Of a DNA stretch of 64,000 bases, positions 34,575 through 44,165 are shown in pieces. The stretch spans positions 23,857,501 to 23,921,500 of the forward strand of contig OX392545.1 in the NCBI GenBank assembly GCA_947623455.1, given 5' to 3'. Both the position numbers and the translations under genes were made by a program. Each line of letters begins with the position of its first letter. Positions within the stretch are counted from its first letter, which is position 1. Origin of the DNA: Mimachlamys varia (Eukaryota > Mollusca > Bivalvia > Pectinida > Pectinidae). The notes under the pieces were generated by a model, which made no database searches, was not told the DNA's origin, and saw only the letters and a list, made by a program, of their open reading frames with translations.

Positions 34575-34870
34575 AGACCGGTTATATACACTAGAGGTTA
34601 CACAACGAGTGGTTGCTGAAGCTGAAGTTCGTGTCTTTTGTAACTTTTAAAAATAATTAACTCGAGTGAAATAAATTCCATATACAGTAAACACGATTCG
34701 TGTGACCTGTTTCTACCACAATATTAAATCAGCAGTGTCAGTGTTGATTTTTGGAGTGAATTGCGGACTATTTCCACGAAAACGCATCATCTCGCATATA
34801 TTCCCGCCAAGTTGTGACGACGTCAACAATTGATGACGACGTCAACAATCGTGATTTCAGGTCGGAGTTC
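34575..34870 (-). mobile_element. Dispersed element D, inverted copy
   Basis: Inverse of the family seen at 17545-17990 and 45530-45935. It starts at GGTTACACAACGAGTGGTTG, then CTCGAGTGAAATAAATTCCA, TTTCTACCACAATA, TATTCCCGCCAAGTTGTGAC and GACGACGTCAACAATTGATG. The GACGTCAACAAT core is duplicated in this copy. Confidence 0.7.
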
Positions 34871-34983
34871 AACTTCTCTACCGATAAAGAGTCCGGTAGG
34901 TCATATACCACTAGTGGTATATATAACATATATTTATCCAACAGTCAGCACGTTTATACAATGTTCTGATAGTGTAATAATAT

Positions 34984-35163
34984 ACAGTTAATTCATGCCC
35001 TTTCAGTCAAGAGTCAAAACTGTTTTCCCTCGGTGTTGGGACCAACCTGGTGAACCATATATATCCCAAGGCCGAAGGCCGCGGGAAATAGTTCACCAGG
35101 TTGGTCCCAACACCGAGGGAAACCTGTTTTGACTATTGACTTACAGGGCATAAATTAACTGTT
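34984..35163. mobile_element. 180-bp palindromic MITE
   Basis: Arms of about 72 bp: ACAGTTAATTCATGCCCTTT ... CCAACCTGGTGAAC (34984-35055) face their inverse (35091-35163) around a 35-bp centre containing GGCCGAAGGCC. The arms are almost identical, so the insertion is probably young. Confidence 0.85.
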
Positions 35164-35989
35164 TTGTTACCTTTAATTTAAAGGTCTAGAAGTAATCTGT
35201 ACCGTGTGACTATAATTCGGTTGAATTAAGCATGTTATTTGTTTTTCATGAATCAGAACAGCTCTCTTCGCTTTGTGACTGCTTGCCAGAAAATGTCTAA
35301 CAGAAAGAAAATGTCTACAGTCAGAAAATGTCGCCTTCATGTAAGCAAAACGCTTGAATCAAGATCACATATACGCTTGGGCACAATCGTTTCTTAGGAA
35401 ACATGTATTAGTTCATGACGTCAAATAGATTAACTAATTCATGGCTGTACATGTATATGAAGTACATTGGAATGATCATGAAAATAGTCAAAATTATTGA
35501 AATTCTATTTAATATATAGAGAACCAGGTAACAACACAGGACATTGTGGTAGAAAAGGGGTTTATTGAAGTATTTTCCTAGTATTTATAATTGGATTAAA
35601 GTTACAAGCCTAGCACTGTTTTAACGGTTACATTATACTGCCATCAGGTGAACCGATCGCTCTATTTCCAAGCTGCTGCGCGTCAATGGATTAGTGTCTA
35701 CCACCTTTATGAGACTATTGTATGTTTTTGCTATTGGACAGACACGAAGTCTTCCTCAGAGGGTCGAACAATCAAGTAAGGCGAACAGTGAGGCAGTGTT
35801 ATGGAAAATATAATGAAAGAAAATATTTCTTTAGAGAAAGAGAAAAGATAAGATATCGAATGTGGTCGTCCCTTACGAATCATGCAATGGGGGCAGCCGA
35901 TACATGTCTTACGTCCTACCTGCTGATGGGTAAGGGCAATACATTACAATAAGCACATGTACTTCTTGGTCCTATAAATCTTGCGCAAA
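35164..35989. other. No recognisable feature
   Basis: A 76-codon forward frame (35722-35952) shows no recognisable domain. Confidence 0.5.
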
Positions 35990-36112
35990 GGTTTTATCCC
36001 TTGCACTTTTACAAGAATCTCCATGTAAATCTTTCCTTTGTTCATATTTTGCCCCTGGTTTAATCGATTTTGGTTTTGGATTATGCTTTTGTTAACGCTT
36101 CGGTATTCCCTT
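35990..36112 (+). mobile_element. Penelope-like element terminal tail
   Basis: TTGCACTTTTACAAGAATCT, CCATGTAAATCTTTCCTTTG, TTTAATCGATTTTGGTTTTG, ending CGCTTCGGTATTCCCT. 3' tail only. Confidence 0.8.
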
Positions 36113-36507
36113 ATTTATGTTGAAACGGCGGAATTAAAACGACTCTGGTCATTGTAATAAAGGGACAAGAACTTAATCTTTTAAAAATTAAATGTATACC
36201 CAAAATTACATGTAGACGTTAGAGCACGAGTAACACGTAAGGGCTTTTCTTTGTATAGTGTCATATTCCTTCACAATTGGTTGTTGTATCGAAATTTAGA
36301 GTCAGTGTTTGGAACGGTTTGAATCACTTAGTAGAATGATTTAAAATATAGAATGATGAAAATAATATGACTAACATGATCATGTTCCAATTGCATCCAT
36401 GTTGAATCTTTCGTGTAATGACCAATTACATGCCTGCCAGTCTGTCAATAGTGGTCATTATTTGAAAATAATGATCCTTGTAAAATTCATGCATATATTG
36501 TTCTTTA
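36113..36507. other. No recognisable feature
   Basis: Spacer between a retroelement tail and the hammerhead element. Confidence 0.45.
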
Positions 36508-36957
36508 AGATGACGTAACACACACATATGCTGCACCTCTTAAATTTAGTAATAGATACAGTTTGCCGAAAAAATGAATTAAACTGTATCATACAGCTGT
36601 TTTGTCCTCCTCGGACTCTTCAGTGATGCTCGGGGCAAAAAAGGTAGGAATCCAAAATTTCTAAACTAATGTAGAAGCAAAATGGTTTGGTGCGTAAACC
36701 CCTTTAATTTATTAATTTAGAAGTAAAATTAAACTAGTTCTGTATAATTTCAAATCGTGTACTCCGAAAATGTGTATATTAAGTACCGTGCCACTACTCA
36801 AATGAGATTAACTGTGGCTATGGAGGCTCCAGCAAACCTCGGAGACTAAAAAATCCACCAGCAGAGTCTGCCACCCCCTATCATACAGATGACGTATCAC
36901 ACTCATATGCTGCACCTCTTAAATTTAGTAATAGATACAGTATGCCGAAATAAAAGG
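36508..36957 (-). mobile_element. Hammerhead element, one full unit plus start of a second
   Basis: The unit start GATGACGTAACACACACATA at 36508 recurs as GATGACGTATCACACTCATA at 36889, giving a 381-bp unit in tandem. The first unit holds the inverted ribozyme (36586-36629), AAAAAGGTAGGAATCC, then a long distal part (CTAAACTAATGTAGAAGC, AAATTAAACTAGTTCTG, GTGCCACTACTCAAATGAGA, CTCCAGCAAACCTCGG, AAAAATCCACCA). That distal part is shared with 43811-44165. The second unit is cut after TATGCCGAAA by a deletion reaching AAAGGTAG. Tandem units with one ribozyme each are the hallmark of retrozymes. Confidence 0.85.
36586..36629 (-). ncRNA. Inactivated hammerhead ribozyme
   Basis: Minus strand: GCATCA, core CTGAAGA, stem II GTCC GAGGA GGAC (perfect), then AAA AC where GAA AC is required, loop AGCT, GT, A, then TGATAC. 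The G12-to-A change in the catalytic core should abolish cleavage; stem I has one mismatch. Confidence 0.85.
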
Positions 36958-37691
36958 TAGAGAGGTCAGTTTGGAAAAAATAAATTCTAATTCAGGGGTG
37001 TACAAATATAGAAATAGTTGTTCAATAAGAAAAGACAAAGTCCATAATCACAATCCTCAACCTGGAAAATCGTCACGTGGTAAGTGTGGTTAGATTTTGA
37101 TTGGTGTCGCCCTCTGACGGTGACATGAGCGTCAGGAGGTCATTGTGATTGTCTGCACCTGGTTACCAGGTAGCTGGTTACCAACATATGGATAACCTTA
37201 GCTGATTGGATGATATCAACTCACGTGATGTCATGTCTGACGAAAAAAGATTAAATAAATAAAACGCCTTCATATCATGCCTTGTTTTCAATGAGTGATC
37301 TTTAATCATGAATGTAATTGAATCAACTTCCTTTAAAGACGCTCAACATTATAAAATGACGGCAGCGCCACCGCACCGGATGTGAAATTGTCAATGATAA
37401 ATGATATTCTGACAGTATAAGTGATTCCCTACTTCCTGTTGGTGGGCTACGTTGAAATTCAAAAGGGGGTTTACCTTGAAATGTCTCGATATAATAGACT
37501 TTGCTATAAATATTGATAATTGACTGGTAATTACACCTTCAAAGTATCAGGATTCAGATGATATCTAAATTATTGACATTTATTAAATGTAAGGTAGTGT
37601 CAACGCCTATGGAGATTTAACATTAACGACGACTCCCACTTGGAAGATAGGTACAAAAAGGTATGGGAAGCTTTACTCAGAATAAGTCTGA
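36958..37691. other. No recognisable feature
   Basis: Unique-looking spacer without supported features. Confidence 0.5.
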
Positions 37692-37800
37692 GAAAGATGC
37701 CGTAACACACACACATGCTGCATTTGATAAATCTAGTTATAGATACAGTTTTCCAAAAAAAAATAAATAAAACTGCATTGTAAAGCTGTTTCGTCCTTTT
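37692..37800 (-). mobile_element. Hammerhead element, truncated
   Basis: The plus strand has GATGCCGTAACACACACACA, TGCTGCATTTGATAAATCTA, ATAGATACAGTTTTCC, then AACTGCATTGTAAAGCTGTT and TCGTCC. It ends inside stem II, so only the 3' half of the ribozyme (37775-37797) remains. It lies 130 bp from the 3' end of a Penelope-like copy in the same orientation. Confidence 0.75.
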
Positions 37801-37929
37801 TAACTGGTAATATAAATATTTCCCCCCACATAAAAGCTACGGGAGTTTCGAGGGGTTATATACATCAATGTGTATGCAAATTTCAAGATTCGTATGAACT
37901 CGGTTGTCGAAGAGTATACCATAAAATAA

Positions 37930-39000
37930 TCAGAGAATTCCAAAGCGTCAACAAAACCATAATCCGAACTCAAAGTCGATTAAACTGTGGGCAAAATAGG
38001 AACAAAGGAAATATTTATATAGAGACATTCGTAAAAGCACTAGACAATAAGACCAGGTGTTCCGGAAGAGTAAGCGTCTTCTGCTTCATCGACGACACCC
38101 GCCATGTAAGCATCAATCCTCTAAATGAGAACCGAGTCATCATTGTCATCACAACAATTAAACACACTGACAAGCAAACTCAAAAACGTCCATCTTCATA
38201 TCACACAAAGATACAGAATATTGCTCGATGGGATCAAGATGGCGACCCTAAAACTTGCCAAAAGTCTTCATCAACCTGCATCTCTCGAATCCCTGTGCCG
38301 TAAGTTTGTTCGTCAGCAGTTGACAACTATCACGAAAATCTCGATATTCAGAGCAAGCCCTAGAATATCGAATCAATTTCGACATGTAAACACCATAGGA
38401 TGGAGAAGCAGGGATGTTACTATCAAGATATGGAAAGTTCCCGATCGGAAAATCAAAATCGGCACGTTTATCATACAGCTTAGTAGTAAGTTGCCCGTGT
38501 TGGTCATAGGTTAAGTAACGATCGAGGTAAGAAGCTGATGTAGGAGGGTCTGTTGTGTCTTTAATCTCAAGTTCAGAAGGGTATATACGATCGACTAGGT
38601 CAGCAAACTTCTTGTTGTTTATAGACAACACATCATCGATATACCTGAAAGTGAAATTGAAAGATTTGGCAAAGTTTTTGTTACCCTTCCTGATAAGCCC
38701 CTCGACAAATTCAGCTTCGTATGAAAACAAAAACATGTCAGCCAAAAGTGGTGCACAGTTAGTGCCCATTGGAATGCCAACAGTCTGTTTGGAAATCTTT
38801 CCTCCGAACTCAACAAAGATATTGTCAACCAGGAATTCAATCATTCGTACTATATCTTCCTCAGTATATTTCAACCTAGCTTTTGTTGTGATTTTCACAA
38901 AGTATGCTCCAAGATAGCTCACATTCATGTATTTGTATCGTCGTTCACTGTTCTTGGAAAAGAAAGCTCTCATAATGAGAGACCGAAGACGTTCAAATAT
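37930..39000 (-). mobile_element. Penelope-like element, longest copy (reverse transcriptase to 3' end)
   Basis: Runs on the minus strand from an inverted junction near 39000, through the palm domain and C-terminus of a reverse transcriptase, into the 3' tail. The tail ends near 37930 (plus strand AGAGAATTCCAAAGCGTCAA). The 5' part of the element is missing. No GIY-YIG endonuclease follows the reverse transcriptase: the frame would end only about 30 codons after the premature stop. Confidence 0.8.
38158..38973 (-). pseudogene. Reverse transcriptase (Penelope-like), partial, one premature stop
   Basis: Open for 241 codons from 38973 to a TAG at 38248. Numbered from its first Met, GIPMGTN is at residues 66-72 (the fingers/palm motif B region). 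The catalytic YIDD is at 111-114 within RYIDDVLSINN. SASYLD follows at 147-151 and YGVYMSKLIRYSRACSEYRDF at 193-213. The TAG replaces a Tyr codon seen in the copy at 63537-63914 (KFYGRH); beyond it the same frame continues for about 30 codons, to roughly 38158. The N-terminal half, including motif A, is missing at the inverted junction. The domain order suits a Penelope-like or other non-LTR reverse transcriptase. I am sure of reverse transcriptase and only moderately sure of Penelope-like. Confidence 0.8.
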
Positions 39001-39700
39001 GAAAATGCTGAAAAAAAGATGAGATACTTTCTAACAATGCGTCGATTTCAAAATGATCAAGACGCTGACCTACCTCGTCTTTATTGGATACCGAAACAAC
39101 ACAAGGATTCTTATAATCGACTCTTTATCGATGTCGTAGCGAATTGCCCGACCAAACCTTTATAAAAAACTTAAATTAGGGCTTTAGTCTTTTTTAACAC
39201 TATGTTACGGGACGCGGACTTTAAAAAAATCGAAAGATCTTAAATTTGATCAATCCTGAGCACCCCCTCCTAAATTGTTTTTTTTTTAATGAAAATTTGA
39301 TTTTTCCACCCTTTACACACTACCACACCACATCCAAACGTGAAAGAACTCTTAGATCTCTCGTTATGAGAGTTTTCTTTCCATAAAAGGCAGACGACGT
39401 TACAAAATATATGGTTGTGAACTATCTTGGAACATACTTTGTGACAACCCCCCAAAAAACCCCGTACATTGTAGATGTACTGAAAAAGATAAAGTACGAA
39501 TAATTGAATTCCTGGATGACAATATTTTGTTGAGTTTGGCGGAAAGATTTTCCAGCAGACTATTGGCATTCCCATGGGCACAAACTGTGCCCTAATTCTT
39601 TGCTGGCTTTTTTTTTTTTTGTTTTGATTTCATACGATGCTGAACTTGTGGAACAACTAATCAGGACAGGTAACAAGAGCATTATAGGACACCGTGCGTA
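39001..39700 (+). pseudogene. Reverse transcriptase (same family), decayed N-terminal to palm part
   Basis: Plus strand. A 42-codon frame from 39037 contains DLPRLYWIPKQHKDSYNRLF and ends at 39162 with a stop after PTKPL. About 150 bp later come FSTLYT-like motif A sequence (39304-39325), MRVFFP (39367), NYLGTYFV (39420), then IGIPMGTNC-like sequence in shifted frames near 39560-39595. Next is a T-run and SYDAELVEQLIRTGNKS (39625-39690). Several frameshifts and stops. With the minus copy it forms a head-to-head inverted pair meeting near 39000. Confidence 0.7.
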
Positions 39701-39788
39701 TAACATTACAGCATTATTGTGGGCGATATATTACAACTAATATTTGCATACCAAAATACACACTACTTTGCAAAAGATTAGTTGTTGC

Positions 39789-40152
39789 AGGCCCAATATA
39801 CGGAACTTTTTCGGGATTCTGAATAATTTTGAAAAAAATCCAGTTGATAAACATGCAACAATAAGGCTAAAACTTGAATGGTAATTAACAAGAAACTCTT
39901 GGCAAAAAATCCAAAGAACTGAAAATAATTCAGGTGAGGCCCTCTTCAATAACAAGCCGAAGTTAGAAGACAGTTCAAAATGGACGCGTGTATACAGATA
40001 CCGTGTTTCAACTGCTGCTGTACCGGTAACCGGGGAAGAATTCATCTTGAATATTGCTGATATCAGTTAATCTTAAATCAATCTATAAAATATTAAGTTA
40101 TTATGCTTGATTTTCGCATCAAGTTTTGCCGAAAGTTACGTATATCGGGCCT
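39789..40152 (-). mobile_element. TTAA-flanked MITE, copy 2
   Basis: Inverted relative to copy 1 (1736-2120). Starts AGGCCCAATATACGGAACTT and ends GTTACGTATATCGGGCCT, followed by TTAA (40153-40156). The left flank is TTGC, so one target duplication has mutated. The terminal inverted repeats here match each other better than in copy 1. The frame at 39737-40045 is inside the element and has no transposase motif. Confidence 0.75.
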
Positions 40153-40156
40153 TTAA

Positions 40157-40480
40157 TGGTACTGAACAAAACCTGCACACTTTTATATTGCAATATTTTT
40201 TATAAGACCCGTGTGTTAGGAATAAGATTCATCAGTTTTAAGTTTTCAATTCCTGTTTGTGTACAAAACAAACTCAGTATAGTAGACTCGTGTGTGTTTT
40301 TTAGTACTGCGCGGTAGAGTCGGCCTCAAGTGTGATAAAATAAAACTGCCGGAAAGAAATCGCGGTTTAGACATCATAAAAAAGAATAAAGTATTGTCTT
40401 GAGAAGACGTGCTGTAAAAACTAATGATATGTAGAAAAGTCGATAACTAGGTTTTACCTACCACTGAGGCATCATGGGAA
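40157..40480. other. No recognisable feature
   Basis: Spacer; nothing supported. Confidence 0.4.
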
Positions 40481-40757
40481 ATCGATCGTGTTGCGATACC
40501 TATAGTTAAACTGTCACTTAAAAGCTACCTTCACTTGTAACTTCACACACGATCAGAAGGGAGACAACTCGCTGCAAACTATAATCGACGGAAACAGTTT
40601 ATCATGCACCCCGTATCACTTCCAAGGCCACCGCCGACATAATGATAGGCGATTATGTATTCTGCGCACGCCCCGGCTCCTGTCCGGAGAATCATTGCCT
40701 GAAACAGACCATTAGTTATGCAGTATCACCCGGCAACGGGGCTCTCGAGGAGACGCC

Positions 40758-40790
40758 ATGGTAGAGGTTAAACAGCATTGTCAGCTTGAG
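40758..40790 (+). CDS. Possible short first coding exon
   Basis: An ATG in strong context (GACGCCATGG) opens an 11-codon frame (MVEVKQHCQLE). It runs to a near-consensus splice donor, GAG followed by GTAAGA, at 40791. The 250 bp upstream are visibly richer in G+C than the surroundings. No TATA box and no matching acceptor or second exon were identified, so this could be chance. If real, the gene continues rightwards on the plus strand. Confidence 0.2.
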
Positions 40791-43700
40791 GTAAGAACAC
40801 ATGGTTGCTTCCTTCACAAACGGATATAAACACTGTTGACAGTCGCAATTACAACATCTTTAAGGGTTTACGATCACAATGACCACGGTAAATACACCGT
40901 GTCTGTATACTTTGAGATAGGTTAGAAGCAACAATTGCTGGTTTTCGAGTTGGAATCTTGGTATGTTGACGATGACATTGACCGGGGACACATTGACCCA
41001 TTTATCTGTTGGTGCCGATTACCAGTTTTCGATTGATTATTTTTGCATTTTGCCCAAAAATGTCGTCGGGGTCATTTTGATCTTTCAGAAGAATAACATA
41101 ATCATGATTTTTTATTATTGTGGATGTTATTTTTGTTTAGCGATCAGATTCGATTGAACCCTAACATTATCCATAAGTGTGGTTATAAACTGTAGACGGC
41201 ATTGTATCGAAACTACAAATTAAGTTCACAACCCTGAGATTAAAACTTTTCCCTTTTGTTCCCAATAATCGCCCCTCACTTTTTAATTGTCTTCCCTTTT
41301 GTTTCAGTTTGTACTTGTCCTCAGAAGTTTTTTCCCGACCTGTTCGTTTCGGTGTTTGCTTTTCTTGATAACTGTTTAATCTGGCTTCAATTGTACTTTT
41401 TGTGTTTGCATTCCTTCCTTGTATTCTGTTCATTGTCGATTTTGAGATGACGAAGTCTGCATTTGTATACCACCCGATTGTATTCTGCACAGCAGGTAGG
41501 GCTATCCCACTGCATGTTCGTAAGAGGGGACTAAATTTGGGATCTTATATGTTCTCCCCTTTCTAAACAACTGTCTCATTTCTGTTGTTTCCCTTGACAC
41601 TGCCTCACTTCTTGCCTTTAATTTAGCCTTTGCCCCTGTGATTGAAGTTTTGGGTTCTCCCTCTAGCTGAACATAACCAGAATCTCAAAAATGCAAGTTA
41701 CTACCCGTTGACGCACAGAAATGTTGGAATGGGGCGACTGGTTCAACCGCTGTCAGTATAATGTGACGGGAGGGGTATGTTTCTGTGTTACCTTAGTACC
41801 TGTGTCTATACTGAGTTACAATAAGATGCGATGCTATGTACAAATATATGTATATTTTCTGTTCATATACTTATGACAGATACACAGCATGTGAAAACGA
41901 TATTTTCCCATATAAATAGATATCTCTCTCGAGGCCTGCCTCGTCGGATTATTGTACAAACCTTCTTTATCCTGGACATGACATTATGCTGATATACGTA
42001 TCAGTGTCAAGGTCAGGCTTCAAATAGAAACATCGGCGCAATACATCAGGGACTGTTGACTGATGTCAAATTGTCAATAAAGTAGAAAACTGCGTCACCA
42101 CACATCACATTCTACAGTAACCCAGAGTACAACGACCGAGGAGATACCAAATCCAACTTCTCCATGGCAACGTAGAGACCCGGATGTCAGTACCATTACT
42201 GTCACAACTTATATATCTGCATACGTTTTTACGAGATGGCGCTGTGGTATAAATAATTTTTATTTTACGTAACAGATTTCAAAACACTTTTAACAATAAC
42301 TTCTGAAAAAAGAGCACAGAACAGGCATTAGGTACATTTGCATATATCACTGTAAATAAAATGCAACACTTTGTAACGTAATGTTTCCCTCGTGTAGGAT
42401 CAAAATCACCGATTACGTCATTAACGCGGAACATCAAGTACTACAAGTTATCGTCATCTGTATCACACCACTAGAGCACGTAGAATCCCAATACAAACGT
42501 ATAACATTATCTTGGCATTAACGCCGCAAAATGGCTGACATTAACGTAATGTATATATAGCTACATTTAGATCCTGAGTCACGAAATCAATGCGCTTGAC
42601 ACCTGCCTGGCTTTACACTTCTGGCCGACAATTACTGCCAATGGATCACTAACTTTTTTGTTTGCTTTTTGTTTCTTTTTATGTACATTGTTACGTATTA
42701 AGCACATTATACCGTACAAAATATGTTTCTGGGCAAACGCGTTTCTTTTTTAATGTTCCGGTTGGTTGTAAGATCAAATCTCAGAAATCTTTGCATGGAT
42801 ACACATTAAAACACTTCCGGTCGGGGTTTGTTATGAAATTTTAATGTTCTTAGCTGGATAGTTAAAACATTTTCCCGCAAAATGGTGTGATTTTCAGTTC
42901 AAGCAAAATAGTGACATTATGTCATGGTCACATTTTCTACTAAAATTCAAAAGTCCTGTAAATGCAAAATCGGAACAAAAGTTATTTAAAATAAGTTAAA
43001 ATCCAGTAATGTAATTATCGTACCTACAATGAATAGAAAAAACAAATTCCGTTAATTACAAAACCCATTTTAATGTATAACATTTTTTTCCATAAATAGA
43101 CCTATTATAAATGTACACATAGTGTGATAAGAGTACATCTAGATGAGATCCGAACGATTCTGTCTCGTATACATTACGCTAGGCTTTAGGAGAGACGGTC
43201 ATTCAGAAACCCTCTAGGGCCACTACTGCGTAAGTGTCAATGCTAAATAAGCTGACCACAGATGCATTGGAGCTCAGTGACATGCAATTATTAAATAAAG
43301 ATGTGTACCGAACGTCACAGCTCGGCATGCTGTGGTATGCATCGATTTTGATTTAGTGACATGAACACTGCCTTCCGTAATATCGGACTGATCAGGTTCC
43401 GGTTGGGAGGTACAAATATGTAAACTGATTTCCCAGGGGAACCCCCACAGAAATGTGTGCCGCACGCGCTCCTTCTCACTGTCTGTCGTATGTAACAAAA
43501 CCAAAGTAACAGTTTTGTGTATTGTCATGTTAATTTTGAAATACAAAAATAAGTCCCTGTTACAAAAGAAGCTACAGTGTGTTTGTCCGTTTCATGCTTT
43601 TATATTACCTTATTGCATTTCCGGTTTGCCATATATGGAAGTTTTTTTTTATTTCTTTGATAAATAGTTTTTTTTTTTTGTAAATAAAACGTTCTTTTGG

Positions 43701-43810
43701 TAGAAGATAAATATTCCAGAACTTCCATTAGTTGAATCATTGTCATAGATTTTCCCCATGTCCACGTGTTTGCTCTCCCCGTGCAAACCGTTCTTGTACA
43801 GTAACTGTAA
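40791..43810. other. About 3 kb without a firm feature
   Basis: Several chance frames: 40963-41157 plus, 41167-41490 minus (107 codons, Lys/Arg/Gln-rich middle), 42662-42844 plus, 43274-43546 minus. None shows a domain I recognise or clear splice support. No repeat family was recognised, so this is the longest apparently unique stretch. It would be the place to look for introns of a gene starting at 40758. Confidence 0.4.
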
Positions 43811-44165
43811 GATGACGTAATACACAGATATGCTGCACCTCTTAAATTTAGTAATAGATACAGTATGCCGAAAAATTGAATTAAACTGCATCATACAGTT
43901 GTTTCGTCCTCCTAGGACTCTTCAGTGATGCTAGGGACCAAAAGGTAGGAATCCAAATTTTCTAAACTAATGTAGAAGCAGAAGGGTCAGGTGCGTAAAA
44001 CCCCTTTAATTTATGAATTTAGAAGAAAAATTAAACTAGTTCTGTATAATTTAAATAGTGTACTACGATAATGTGTATATTATGTACCGTGCCACTACTC
44101 AAATGAGATTAACTGTTGCCTCTGGAGGCTCCAGCAAACCTCGGGGACTAAAAAATCCACCACGG
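43811..44165 (-). mobile_element. Hammerhead element (retrozyme-like), near-complete unit
   Basis: The plus strand runs GATGACGTAATACACAGATA, GCTGCACCTCTTAAATTTAG, TAATAGATACAGTATGCCG, the inverted ribozyme (43888-43931), GGGACCAAAAGGTAGGAATC, CTAAACTAATGTAGAAGC, GTGCCACTACTCAAATGAGA, CTCCAGCAAACCTCGGGGAC and AAAAAATCCACCAC. It matches the 36508 unit almost end to end. No open frame: the element is non-coding and would need proteins from another source to move. Confidence 0.88.
43888..43931 (-). ncRNA. Intact type I hammerhead ribozyme
   Basis: Minus-strand RNA, 5' to 3'. Stem I is GCAUCA (43931-43926). The core is CUGAAGA (43925-43919). Stem II GUCC UAGGA GGAC is at 43918-43906. GAA follows, then stem III AC, loop AACU, GU, then A17 at 43894, then the other stem I strand UGAUGC (43893-43888). 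Stem I pairs 6 of 6, stem II 4 of 4, and stem III is the minimal 2 bp. The cleavage triplet is GUA, so the cut should fall between 43894 and 43893. All invariant core positions match the known consensus. Two-base-pair stem III variants often act as dimers in tandem RNA. Activity is predicted, not shown. Confidence 0.92.

Noticed and set aside
38158..39700. LTR retrotransposon or retroviral origin of the reverse transcriptase
   Set aside because: There are no long terminal repeats, primer-binding site, protease, RNase H or integrase. The motif context (GIPMGTN, RYIDDVL) fits a non-LTR or Penelope-like enzyme.
41167..41490. 107-codon minus frame rich in Lys, Arg and Gln
   Set aside because: No recognised domain; the opposite strand is equally open over much of it. 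It could be an exon but I cannot support it.
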